Assembly: GCF_050948175.1 (NCBI RefSeq)
Contig: NW_027490107.1
Coordinates: 1,106,710 to 1,170,709 of the forward strand
From: Xylocopa sonorina
Taxonomy: Eukaryota > Arthropoda > Insecta > Hymenoptera > Apidae
Reading direction: 5' to 3'
Length of the DNA: 64,000 nucleotides
Shown here one piece after another: positions 17,319 to 28,400 of the stretch. The stretch's first letter is position 1. Each line of letters starts with the position of its first letter. The notes under the pieces are model-generated. The model did not search any database. It was not told the origin of the DNA and saw only the letters and a program-made list of their open reading frames with translations. The translations under genes were made by a program, and so were the position numbers.

Positions 17319-17928
17319 ATTGTTCCCACGAGTGGGGTCGGAAAAGAAGTCACCCCTGGCAGAGCCGCCATGCCAGGGGAAGGCTAATACACCCGGGGGG
17401 CGCCAGTATCCCCGGGGTTGGTCGCTAGAGACCGATGCACCCACCGGCCACGCCCAGCCGCGAGGACTGGGCGTGCCCCCTCGCCGCGTACCGCAGCTTG
17501 AGGCTAGGGACTTTTTATAGAGGTTTATCCCCTCGCGGGCTGGCCAATGAAGGCAAGCCCCCCGCTCCGGTGAGACATGACCACCGGTTTTACGGTATTA
17601 CGACAGGGGCAACACCACCCCTGCCGAGCTATGGGATCCCGGGGACGCAACCCCCCGTACCACGACCAGAACTGGCCGTGGCCCCTGGGAGGGAGACCGC
17701 TTCAACCGATTTCACCCCTCAACTCTGGGCCTTACCGGCAAGGGAGGCCCTGCCAGGATCCGAAGATCCCACCGGCATCGCCCCAGAGCATCACCGAGGC
17801 TACTAAGTCTCCACGATCCCCGAAAAGCCAGAGCCCCGTCAGCCACCGGAAAATTCCGGTGCCCAGGTTCCACCACGAGGAGGTGGGGATGGCACATGTT
17901 GTCGCAAACAGCGACAACTTTAGAACCC
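17319..17928 (-). other. 5' UTR of copy C
   Basis: 610 bp. It has a terminal hairpin with arms 17898-17905 (GTTGTCGC) and 17911-17918 (GCGACAAC), and a 9-bp hairpin with arms 17449-17457 and 17467-17475. It is near identical to the copy A 5' UTR. Confidence 0.75.
17511..17520 (-). promoter_or_regulatory. TATA-box-like sequence in copy C 5' UTR
   Basis: CTATAAAAAG on the sense strand, about 195 bp upstream of the ORF1 ATG and 410 bp inside the element end. Use from this site would give RNAs lacking the outer 5' UTR. Confidence 0.35.
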
Positions 17929-18173
17929 AACCTAACCTAACCTAACCTAACCTAACCTAACCTAACCTAACCTAACCTAACCTAACCTAACCTAACCTAA
18001 CCTAACCTAACCTAACCTAACCTAACCTAACCTAACCTAACCTAACCTAACCTAACCTAACCTAACCTAACCTAACCTAACCTAACCTAAACCTAACCTA
18101 ACCTAACCTAACCTAACCTAACCTAACCTAACCTAACCTAACCTAACCTAACCTAACCTAACCTAACCTAACC
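17929..18173 (+). repeat. Telomeric (CCTAA)n array, TTAGG type
   Basis: About 48 tandem CCTAA units, uniform except for one CCTAAA unit at 18086-18091 and a final CCGAA at the inner edge. The C-rich strand reads 5' to 3' inward, so the terminus is to the left. It is the innermost telomeric block, and the retrotransposons sit on its distal side. Confidence 0.98.
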
Positions 18174-20212
18174 GAATCATTGCAAACGTTAAGTAAAGTG
18201 CGTGCCTTTCAAAACAGTCAGATGCAAATTACGATACAACGTTTCCAAGAAATGGTACGTGCCACTGTTTTTTAATTTCCGTTTATTTAATCAAAGGAAA
18301 TTTAATTGAAATATCCGCAAAATTTGAGCACAAAAAGTTATTGTAATTTTACGCAACATATGTGATGGTGATAAAGGATAAGTATACGGAACTGAAAATG
18401 GAAAGTAGCGAGCAGAAAAAGAAACTGATGGAGCTTCAAAGTAGATTGATACATCCGTCAAATGATGATTCTAGGTTAATAAAATCTGTTAATCAAAGAA
18501 CTATTGCAAAAATCAAGTATAATCAATATTACTTCTGCTCAAAGGCTATAATAGAATTGGACCGAAATGGGTACAAAACAGGCCATTATATCTATACGTT
18601 CTATTCTATGCAAAGGCAAATATTTCAAAGAGAAAAGATGTGTTACTTACAAATTACTTATGTTCCTAGATATCTCACTAATTCAGGCTTCTTGTCTTGC
18701 AGAACTAATCATTCATTTAACATGTAAAGGCGTCGAAGAATAGTAAAAGATTTTTATATTTCATAGCCTCACTTGATACGTCGATTGGATAACGTAAAAT
18801 ATCGGACATTAATTGCATCTACATCTTCAGACCTTAAATATATAATTGCAACAACATATTTAATAGCGTTTTAATAACATTTTTCTAATTGTTTATATCT
18901 ATGTCTAATAAATATATATTAATCGAATAAGTTGCTTTACCAAAGAATAAAAGTATTTGAGGCTTACAAATCGGAGCATTACATAACAAACGTGCATCAC
19001 ATATATAATATTACATGTAACAAAAGATGAAGACCAAAAAGATCGTACATAAGTTGAATCCACAATGCGGTCATAGAGATACAGAAACGGCAAAAATTCC
19101 AAACAATAATTTAAAAAATTCAAAAAGGGGGGAGTGAAAATCCATCTCCTTGACGATGATAAGGAACAAGTCTGCCTCATGCACTACAATATCCCAAACA
19201 GCCAGCGATTGGCACGCCAATGACAACGGATGGAACGAATTCCGTGACAGAACTGTGCTAACAAAGTGCTCCTACTCAGCTTTCGAAATGGCATACTGTT
19301 AGTACTGGGGCGGCATTCGTATCACGGCACTATTAAAGCGCCGAGATATAGCACACGGGCTACACGGCCGTGACAATGACACTATCAGCTCACCATAGCT
19401 ACACGCGTGGTTGTGGCGTAGGCTGACATTTACTAATGGGGAAGCTGTTTCCATAAATATTATAAGCAAATATGAAAAATAACTAAACTGTGCAATTTAT
19501 TTATTTTGATTCCAAAATAGATACACCGGCACAAAACAAAGATATAAGAACTCGATTTTATTATTTTCTATAAACTAGCTCGATAGGGCGATTTATTCCA
19601 TAAAGTCGATAATTACTTTGTCATAAAAAATTCATGCAATTGAGGGTTACATTAAATACGATGACAGCATGTTATTTCAAAAATTACACAAGGCGAAGTT
19701 AGGGACGCAACAGCATGAATTTTTATTTTATAAGTAATATTTTTTTTATAAATAATATTTTTAGTCTATGATGGATTGAAAGAAATATATACGACTCGCT
19801 CAATAACTATAAATATAGGAAAACGACCATCAAAATGTCTATCAATACTCATATGCTGAACATCTACTGACATCTAACGGTTCTAATTTGTATGAAAGCA
19901 CAGGTTCCCCATTGCCAAATGTGATCCTGCGTCATTGCTGAGGAGATTCATGAATGGAGCGATGATACGCGTGTCACCATGGTGCTGGTTCTGCGCGATT
20001 CGCTTGTCTAGAACGTGCTGGTAACACGTTCTGGCATTTTAGTCAACGAATCCGGTCACAGATGACTACGAATCAGTTGACACTCCTCGGAAGTGGCAAT
20101 ATAGTGCCGGCATGGTGTCGCTACCATCTTGCCGTTTGTTATCTGGGATGCTTTTTAGTGCATTATTCGGAATTGAATTTGAACACATAGCTACTTAATC
20201 GCAAATTTGTAT
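18174..20212. other. Unique AT-rich subtelomeric DNA
   Basis: Apart from the small open frame at 18362-18727 I see no recognisable gene, repeat or RNA. A less AT-rich patch lies at about 19190-19430 with no clear coding frame. Confidence 0.6.
18362..18727 (+). CDS. Unrecognised 121-residue open frame, possible decayed exon
   Basis: The start is Lys/Glu-rich with a coiled-coil look (DKYTELKMESSEQKKKLMELQ) and the second half is Tyr/Ile-rich. A short upstream open stretch (QMQITIQRFQEM, about 18220-18255) ends at a GTACGT that resembles a splice donor, so the two could be exon remnants. There is no family match I can name. Chance openness in AT-rich DNA is also possible. Confidence 0.2.
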   Translation: MMVIKDKYTELKMESSEQKKKLMELQSRLIHPSNDDSRLIKSVNQRTIAKIKYNQYYFCSKAIIELDRNGYKTGHYIYTFYSMQRQIFQREKMCYLQITYVPRYLTNSGFLSCRTNHSFNM

Positions 20213-20365
20213 GTACTGTGACGTGGTGACGTCACAAGGCTCGCTCACCCCCCCCCCTGCTTCGGTTAGACTAGCTCGCAGATCACCACCCATGCGAGAA
20301 GCGCGACACGGACCATTGCGATAGCAGTATTTGCGAGGAGCGTAAAATACACGATGGTAGAACAT

Positions 20366-20383
20366 CCCCCCCCCCCCCCCCCC
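20366..20383 (+). repeat. Poly-C tract
   Basis: 18 consecutive C inside the solo LTR. A second 10-C run lies at 20248-20257. Confidence 0.9.
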
Positions 20384-21015
20384 GTTCGTTTCTCTCTCAT
20401 CGTTCGACGGATAAGACTGGCGAGCTGATGGAAGAAGCGACCCATAAGACGCCTCTTCGGCGGATAATAAGACCGCAGGTTCGTGGAAGGGCTGTGCGCC
20501 GAGGTAGCGTGACGGGCTCGACGGTGGAGGAGTCGGGAAGTGAACAAGAAGAGACCCTGAAGCCCGAAGGATACGATCCAGAGCTCTGCAACGGTAAGAC
20601 CGCTGCCATAGTCTATGGAGACAAACAGGATGGATCTCGGGTGTGAGAAGGACCTCTACCCCTCCCCTGAGCCCATGGAGAGGAAAACTCAAGATGCGCA
20701 GCGGAATTGCAGGTGAGCCGTGGAAAGCGCGGCGCGCGACACGCGCCGCAGTTCAAATAATCCAGAGGACCCCCTCTAGACACACCAGAGGGGGCGATCA
20801 GGGAAGATCGCCGAAATCCACCGATCGATGCCCCGAACAATACCGAAGCGTATGGCGCTACCCCATCAAGGAGCCCTATGGAGGATCTAAGGGGATCCGA
20901 AGACCCCCAGCAAACCTATATAATGAGCTAGCCAGCACGAAGACAGCCTCTTATTCTTCTGAACAACTTAGAGACTACTTAGCGAGCAACCGAGCAAGCG
21001 ATTATACGGAGCGAT

Positions 21016-21021
<6 letters not shown>

Positions 21022-21054
<33 letters not shown>
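21022..21054 (+). repeat. (GA)n microsatellite
   Basis: 33 bp of alternating GA inside the solo LTR. Confidence 0.95.
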
Positions 21055-21057
<3 letters not shown>

Positions 21058-21600
21058 GATGGACTGAACGAGATCCATACTTGTTGGAAACGAGAACGTG
21101 AGTCCTTATACGCTAAAGCGTCCCATTTGTTTCCTGCCGCAATTGTGATATCGCGTATTGTAAATTGTATTGTATAACGGGTGGTGATCCCCGGTCATTC
21201 GCGGCGTGTCGTATACCCTTTTGTAATACCGCGTCGAGGCAGTCTAGAAGGAAGCCGTGAGTTCAGTATCCCGCGACCCTAATTTGCGCACTCGGCTAGA
21301 AGCAGTCGAGCGAAAGAATATTTCGAAATTTCGAGGGTTATCTTGCACCGGGTTTCCCCGGGTTGCGTGATTTATTAGTTTTTTCTACTTCTTGAGTAGC
21401 TGGCGCCCAAAAAGTTCCAGCCTCGCAGCTTCGAAATACTTGCTGGATAGGAAATTTATTGCTCTGTACTTCGCGTTGCCGAAGCACGCGGATATTCTGT
21501 ACCCCGATATAACCCCGGACTAAACTTCTGGATACCCCGTTATTATTGGTTCTATATACCCTTTTCTTACGGATTGTAACGGGAAAACCCGTCACAGTAC

Positions 21601-22478
21601 ATAATTATACATGACTGCATAAAAAGGATGTCATATACTTTTATAATCAATGCGATATAAGAATATAAAACGATGAACTATCTACTCCCATCAGGAGTAA
21701 AAACAATGTTTGGTACGCAAAGTTCATTGCAAGATATAATCAAGCAGTTAATATATGAAATCACTGCACACAATAAATCACTGAATGTATAATGATATGA
21801 ATAGTAAGAAAAACATATTTACCTGTTAGATGTTTATAAATTCAAATTTAAAAGTCCAAGTCACATTTAATATATTATTGTTTAACAAGGTGATTTAATG
21901 TTGTTTCAAATAGGCGTGCAGAACTAGCTCGTACTTCTGTCAATGTAATTTCATTCGAAAAATACAAAGGATAAGAGGAAATATTCTCCAATATATAACA
22001 TATATAAATCAACGGATGCAAGAGAGAACATTCGATCTCGGTGTAACGAGACCGGGGCGTCATCCTGCAGTAATCGTATAACGCCTGTTCCGAGATGGTG
22101 TAGAGAATGAATGTGGAGGGTGAAAAGCATAAAATAACAACAATGTAACTAAAGAGAAAGAGAAAGAGAATATGTGGAAGCATTGCATTTATTAAGAGGA
22201 AATCGAAGAAATATCAAACAACAGATTATATACCATACTGTAAGGGTAAGGTACAACGAAATAGACGATATCGTGAGCGAAACTAAAAAAATCGAGAAAC
22301 TTAAAAAGAAAATAATAATTTAGATTGAGCGAATCAATATCACTGATCCCGGCAAGCTTAATGGAAAACGCATAACGATGAATCGGTTAGAGTATAAGAT
22401 AGATGTTGGTCGCGGTTTGAGTGGCCCTGGGAATCCTTTGCCCGCATCAGGGCAGGCAGTAGGATGGTGGAGAGGCTG
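21601..22478. other. Unique AT-rich DNA between solo LTR and satellite
   Basis: No recognisable gene. A 102-residue open frame on the minus strand (21875-22183) starts hydrophobic but resembles nothing I know and is probably chance. Confidence 0.5.
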
Positions 22479-25400
22479 CCCTCCTGTTGCTTGGATCTAT
22501 AGAATTCACATTCCATTGTAGAGTAGAAGCAGATAATTATAATGCTATACATAGAAGATTACAGTTTACTTAATTCGAAACGTTGAAATGAGATGAGTCA
22601 TGGCATTGTATAACGCATTAGTACTCTATTGTCTCGACATGTAGACACTACGAAGGGCAATCCTGTTGCATGGAGCTGTAGAATTTACACTCTAATGAAG
22701 TTTTAAAGCATAGAGCTATGCATAAGAGATTACAGCATTCTTACTTTGAAACGATGAAATGGGGTGCGCCAGCGTATTTCATGGAGAATTCTAGCTCGAT
22801 TGCTTTAACAGACAGACACTACGGAGCGCCATGCCTTTGCATGGAATTATATAGTTCACATTCTATTGAAGACCTCAGTTAAGCACAATGTTATGGATAT
22901 ATGATTACAGATACTTTGCATGGAAACGTTGAAATGAGATGCGACATCGCGCTGATTGAAGTATTAGAAATGTCTTGCTTGGACACGTAGAGATCTGGAA
23001 ACGATATTCTGTTGCAAGTAAGTATAGGATTCACATCCTTCTAAGGTCTAGATGCAGACAAATGTTACATATTGCATAGAACATTGCAAATTACCATGAA
23101 TCATTGAAATGACTTGCGACATCGTGTTGAATGAAGCAATAGAACTCTATTGCTCCGATAAGTAAACAAATGGAAACGCTATTTCCGAGCAAGGAAGTGT
23201 GGCATTTACATCCTTCTGGAGTGTAGACGAGGTATACATGGCACATCGCAACGAATATTATATCTTATCATGAAACATAGAAACGAGATACGATATCGCG
23301 TTTTAAGAAGCATTAGAACTCTATTGCTACGATACGTAGACATTCGCTAACGCTATTTCCTAGCAAGGAAGCGTCGCATTTACATTCTTTTGAAGTGAAT
23401 ACGAGGTATACATGACACTTCGCAATGAAAATTATATGTTATCATGAAACATAGAATTGTGATGCAATATACCGTTATAAGAAGCATTAGAACTCTATTG
23501 CTTCGATACGTAGACATCTTCAAACGCTATTTCCAAGCATGGAAGTATCGCATTTACATTCTTTAGAAGTGAATACGCGGTATACGTGACACTTCGCAAT
23601 GAATATAACATCTTATCTCGATACATAGGAATGAGATGCGATAACGCGATACAAGAAGCATTAGAAAACTTTTGCTACGATACGCAGACATCTGCAAACG
23701 CTATTTAATAGCAAGGAAGTGTCGCATTTACATTGTTTTGAAGTGAATACGAGGTATACATAACACTCCACAATGAATATTTTACCTTATCATGAAACAC
23801 GGAAATGAGATGCGATATCGCGATTTAAAAAGCAATAGATCTCTATTGCTTCGATACGGAGACATCTGCAAACCCTATTTCCTAGCAAGGAAGCGTCGCA
23901 TTTACATTCATTTGAAGTGAATACGAGGTATACATAACGCTCAACAATGAATATTTTACCTTATCATGAAGCATAGAAATAGGTAGCGATATCGCGTTTT
24001 AAGGAGCATTAGAACTCTGTTGCTTCGATACGGTGACATCTGTAAACGCAATTTCCTAGCAAGGAAGTGTCGCATTTACATTCTTTTGAGGTGAATACGA
24101 GGTATACATAACACTCCATAATGAATATTATATCTTATCATGAAACATAGAAGTGAGATGCGATATCGCGTTTTAAGAATCATTAGAACTCTATTGCTAC
24201 GATACGTAAACATGTGCAATCAATATTTCCTAGCAAGGTAGTGTCGCATTTACATCCTTTTGAAGTGAATAGGAGTTATACATGACACTTCGCAATGAAT
24301 ATTATACCTTATCATGAAACATAGAAGTGAGATGCGATATCGCGTTTTACGCAGTATTAGAACTCTATTGCTACGATACGTAGATATCTGGAGACGCTAT
24401 TCCCTAGGAAGGAAGTGTCGCTTTTGCATTCTTCTGAAGTGAATACGAGGCATACATGACACTTCGCAATGAATATTATATCTTATCATGCAACATAGAA
24501 ATGAGATGCGATATCGCGTTTTAAGAAGCGTCAGAACCCTATTGCCTCGATGTGGAGATATCTGCAAACGCTATTTCCTAGCAAGCAATAGTCGCATTTA
24601 CATTCTTTTGAAATGAATTCGAGGTTTACATGACACTTCGGTATGAATATTATAACTTATCACGAAACATAGAAATGAGATGAGATATCGCGGTCTAAGA
24701 AGCATTAGAACTCCATTGCTGCGATACGTAGACATCTGCAAACGCTATTTCCTAGCAAGGAAGTGTCGCATTTATATTGTTTTGAAGTGAATACGAGGTA
24801 TACATGGCACTTCACAATGAACATTATATCTTATCATGTAACATGTAAGTGAGATGAGATATCGCGGTCTAAGAAGCATTAGAACTCCATTGCTGCGATA
24901 CGTAGACATCTGCAAACGCTACTTCCAAGCAAGGAAGTGTCGCATTTACATTCATTTGAAGTGAATACGAGGTATAAGTGACACTTCGCAATGAATAATA
25001 GATCTTATCATGAAACATAGGAACGAGATGCGACATCTCGTTTTAAGACGCATTAGATCTCTATTGCTACGATACGTAGACATCTGCATACGCTATTTCC
25101 TAGCAAGGAATAGTCGCATTTACATTCTTTTGAAGTAAATACGAGCTATACAAGACACTTCGCAATGAATATTATATCCTATCATGAAACATAGAAACGA
25201 GATTCGACATCTCGTTTTAGCATGCATTAGATCCCTATTGCTACCATACGTAGACATCTGCAAACGCTATTTCCTATCAAGGAAGTGTCGCATTTACATT
25301 CTTAAGATGTGAATACGAGGTGTACATGACACTTCGCAATGAATATTATACCTTATCATGAAACATAGGAGTGTGATGCGATATCGCGTTTTAAGAAGCA

Positions 25401-28400
25401 CTAGAACTCTATTGCTACGATACGTAGACATCTGCAAACGCTATTTCCAAGGAAGGAGGTGTCGCATTCACATTCTTTTGAAGTGAATACGAGGAAAACA
25501 TGACACTTCGCAATGTATATTATATCTTATCATGAAACATAGAAACGAGATGCGACATCTCGTTTTAAGATGCATTAGATCTCTATTGCTACGACACGTA
25601 GACATCTGCAAACGCTATTTCCTAGCAAGGAAGTGTCGCATTTGCATTCTTTTGAAGTGAATACGAGCTATACATGACACTTCGCAATGAATATTATATC
25701 TTGTCGTGAAACATAGAAATGAGATGCGATATCACGTTTTAAGAAGCATCAGAAATCCATTGCTACGGTACGTAGATATCTGGAAACGCTATTTCCTAGC
25801 AATGCAGTGTCGCATTTACATTCTTTTGAAGCGAATACGAGGTATTCATCACATTTCGTAATGGATATTATGTCTTATCGTGGAACATAGAATTGAGATG
25901 CGATACATCTTATCATGAAACATAGAAACGAGATGCGACATCTCGTTTTAAGATGCATTAGATCTCTATTGCTACGATACGTAGACATCTGCATACGCTA
26001 TTTCCTAGCAAGGAATAGTCGCATTTACATTCTTTTGAAGTAAATACGAGCTATACAAGACACTTCGCAATGAATATTATATCTTATCATGAAACATAGA
26101 AATGAGATGCGATATCGCGTCTTAAGAAGCATTAGAACCCTATTGCCTCGATGTGGAGATATCTGCAAACGCTATTTCCTAGCAAGCAATAGTCGCATTT
26201 ACATTCTTTTGAAATGAATTCGAGGTTTACATGACACTTCGGTATGAATATTATAACTTATCACGAAACATAGAAATGAGATGAGATATCGCGGTCTAAG
26301 AAGCATTAGAACTCTATTGCCTCGACGCGTAGACATCTGCAGACTTTATTTCCTAGCATGGAAGTGTCGCACTTTCATTCTTCTGTAGTGTATGCGAGGT
26401 AAACATGACACTTCGCAATGAATATTACATCTTATCATGAAACATAGAAGAGAGATGCGATATCGCGTTTTAAGAAGCTTTTGAACTCTATGGCATCGAT
26501 GCGGAGACATCAGCAAACGCAATTTCCTAGCATGGAAGTGTCGCATTTACATTCTTTTGAAGTGAATAGGAGGTGTACGTGACACTTCGCAATGAATATT
26601 AAACCTTATTATGAAACATAGAAGTGAGATGCGATATGGCGTTTTAAGCAGTATTAGAACTCTATTGCTACGGTACGTAGACTTATGCAAACGCTATTTC
26701 CTAGCATGGATGTGCCGCATTTACTTTCTTTTGAAGCGAATACGAGGTATACATCACATTTCGCAATTCATATTATATCTTATCATGAAACATAGATTTG
26801 AGATGCTATATCGCGTTTTATGAAGCATTAGAACTCTATTTCTGCGATACGTAGACATCTCCATACGCTATATCCTAGCAACGAAGTGTCGCATTTACAT
26901 TCTTTTGAAGTAAATACGAGCTATACATGACACTTCGCAATGAATATTATATCTTATCATGAAACATAGAAACGAGATTCGACATCTCGTTTTAGGATGC
27001 ATTAGATCCCTATTGCTACCATACGTAGACATCTGCAAACGCTATTTCCTAGCAAGGAAGTGTCGCATTTACATTCTTAAGATGTGAATACGAGGTGTAC
27101 ATGACACTTCGCAATGAATATTATACCTTATCATGAAACACAGGAGTGTGATGCGATATCGCGTTTTAAGAAGCACTAGAACTCTATTGCTACGATACGT
27201 AGACATCTGCAAACGCTATTTCCAAGGAAGGAGGTGTCGCATTCACATTCTTTTGAAGTGAATACGAGGAAAACATGACACTTCGCAATGTATATTATAT
27301 CTTATCATGAAACATAGAAACGAGATGCGACATCTCGTTTTAAGATGCATTAGATCTCTATTGCTACGATACGTAGACATCTGCAAACGCTATTTGCTAG
27401 GAAGGAAGTGTCGCATTTACATTCTTTTGAAGTGAATACGAGGAAAACATGACACTTCGCATTGAATATTATATCTTGTCATGAAACATAGAAATGAGAT
27501 GCGATATCCCGTTTTAAGAAGCATAAGGAATCTATTGTTTCGATGCATAGACATCTGGAAACGCTACTTCTTAGCAAGGAAGTGTCGCATTGACATTCCT
27601 TTGAAGTGCATACGTGCTATACATGACACTTCGCAATGAATATTATATCTTATCATGAAACATAGAAACGAGATGCGACATCTCGTTTTAAGATGCATTG
27701 GATCTCTATTACTAGGATACGTAGACATCTGCAAACGCTATTTCCTAGCAAGGAAGTGTCGCATTTACATTCTTTTGATGTGAATACGAGCTATACATGA
27801 CACTTCGCAATGAATATTATATCTTGTCATGAAACATAGAAATGAGATGCGATATCACGTTTTACGAAGCATCAGAAATCCATTGCTACGATACGTAGAC
27901 ATCTGCAAACGCTATTTCCTAGCAAGGAAGTGTCGCATTTACGTTCTTTTGAAGTGAATACGAGGTATATATGGCACTTCGGAATGGATATTATATCTTA
28001 TCATGAAATATAGAAATGAGATGCGATATCGCGTTTTAAGAAGCATTAGAGCACTATTGCCTCGATACGTAGACATCTGCAAACGCTATTTTCTAGCAAG
28101 GAAGTGTCGCATTTACATTCATTTGAAGTGAATACGAGGTATAAGTGACACATCGCAATGATTATTATATCTCATCATGAAACATAGAAATGAGTTGCTA
28201 TATCGCGTTTTAAGAAGCATTAGAACCCTATTGCTACCATACGTAGACATTTGCAAACGCTATTTCCTAGCAAGGCAGAGTCGCATTTACATGCTTTTGA
28301 AGTGAATACGAGATATCCATGACACTTCAGAATGAATATTATATCTTGTCATGAATCATAGAAATGAGATTCGATTTCGCGTTCATCTTATCATGAAACA

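Larger units (their letters stand above)
11148..17928 (-). mobile_element. Telomere-targeted non-LTR retrotransposon, copy C (TRAS-like, R1 clade), full length with intact ORFs
   Basis: This 6781-bp element lies between a 19-bp CCTAA remnant and the 245-bp CCTAA array. Order on the minus strand is 5' UTR (17928-17319), ORF1 (17318-14880), ORF2 (ATG at 14811, open from 14913, stop at 11722), 3' UTR (11721-11170) and 22-nt poly(A). Both reading frames are uninterrupted and no catalytic motif is lost, so it is a candidate active copy. The sense strand equals the TTAGG strand, so the 3' end points to the chromosome terminus. That is opposite to the HeT-A-type arrays of Drosophila, whose poly(A) ends face inward. 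Confidence 0.95.
20217..21596. mobile_element. Solo LTR of an LTR retrotransposon (1380 bp)
   Basis: Begins TGTGACG and ends CGTCACA, giving TG...CA termini with a 7-bp inverted repeat. It is flanked on both sides by GTAC (20213-20216 and 21597-21600), a 4-bp target duplication. Composition is more GC-rich than the flanks. It holds an 18-nt C run (20366-20383), a GA microsatellite and a TATATAA at 20917-20923 that could be a promoter. No gag or pol is seen, which fits a solo LTR left by recombination. The 140-170-residue open frames inside are not recognisable proteins. Family assignment (Ty3/Gypsy suits a 4-bp duplication) is inferred. Confidence 0.7.

Noticed and set aside
17319..17444. Longer ORF1 start (MGASVSSDQPRGYW...) in copies A and C
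   Set aside because: The extension lies in 5' UTR sequence conserved at DNA level, is out of frame in copy B, and homology between the three proteins begins at the inner ATG (FKKPG).
18905..19180. Minus-strand 91-residue hydrophobic open frame
   Set aside because: AT-rich, low-complexity Tyr/Phe/Ile content and no recognisable motif; probably chance.
21401..21420. TGGCGCCC as a primer-binding site of an LTR element starting near 21409
   Set aside because: It lies inside the better-supported 20217-21596 LTR with matching target duplications, and no CA terminus precedes it.
20217..21596. DNA transposon with short terminal inverted repeats
   Set aside because: TG...CA ends, only 7 bp of inversion, a 4-bp duplication and no transposase favour a solo LTR.
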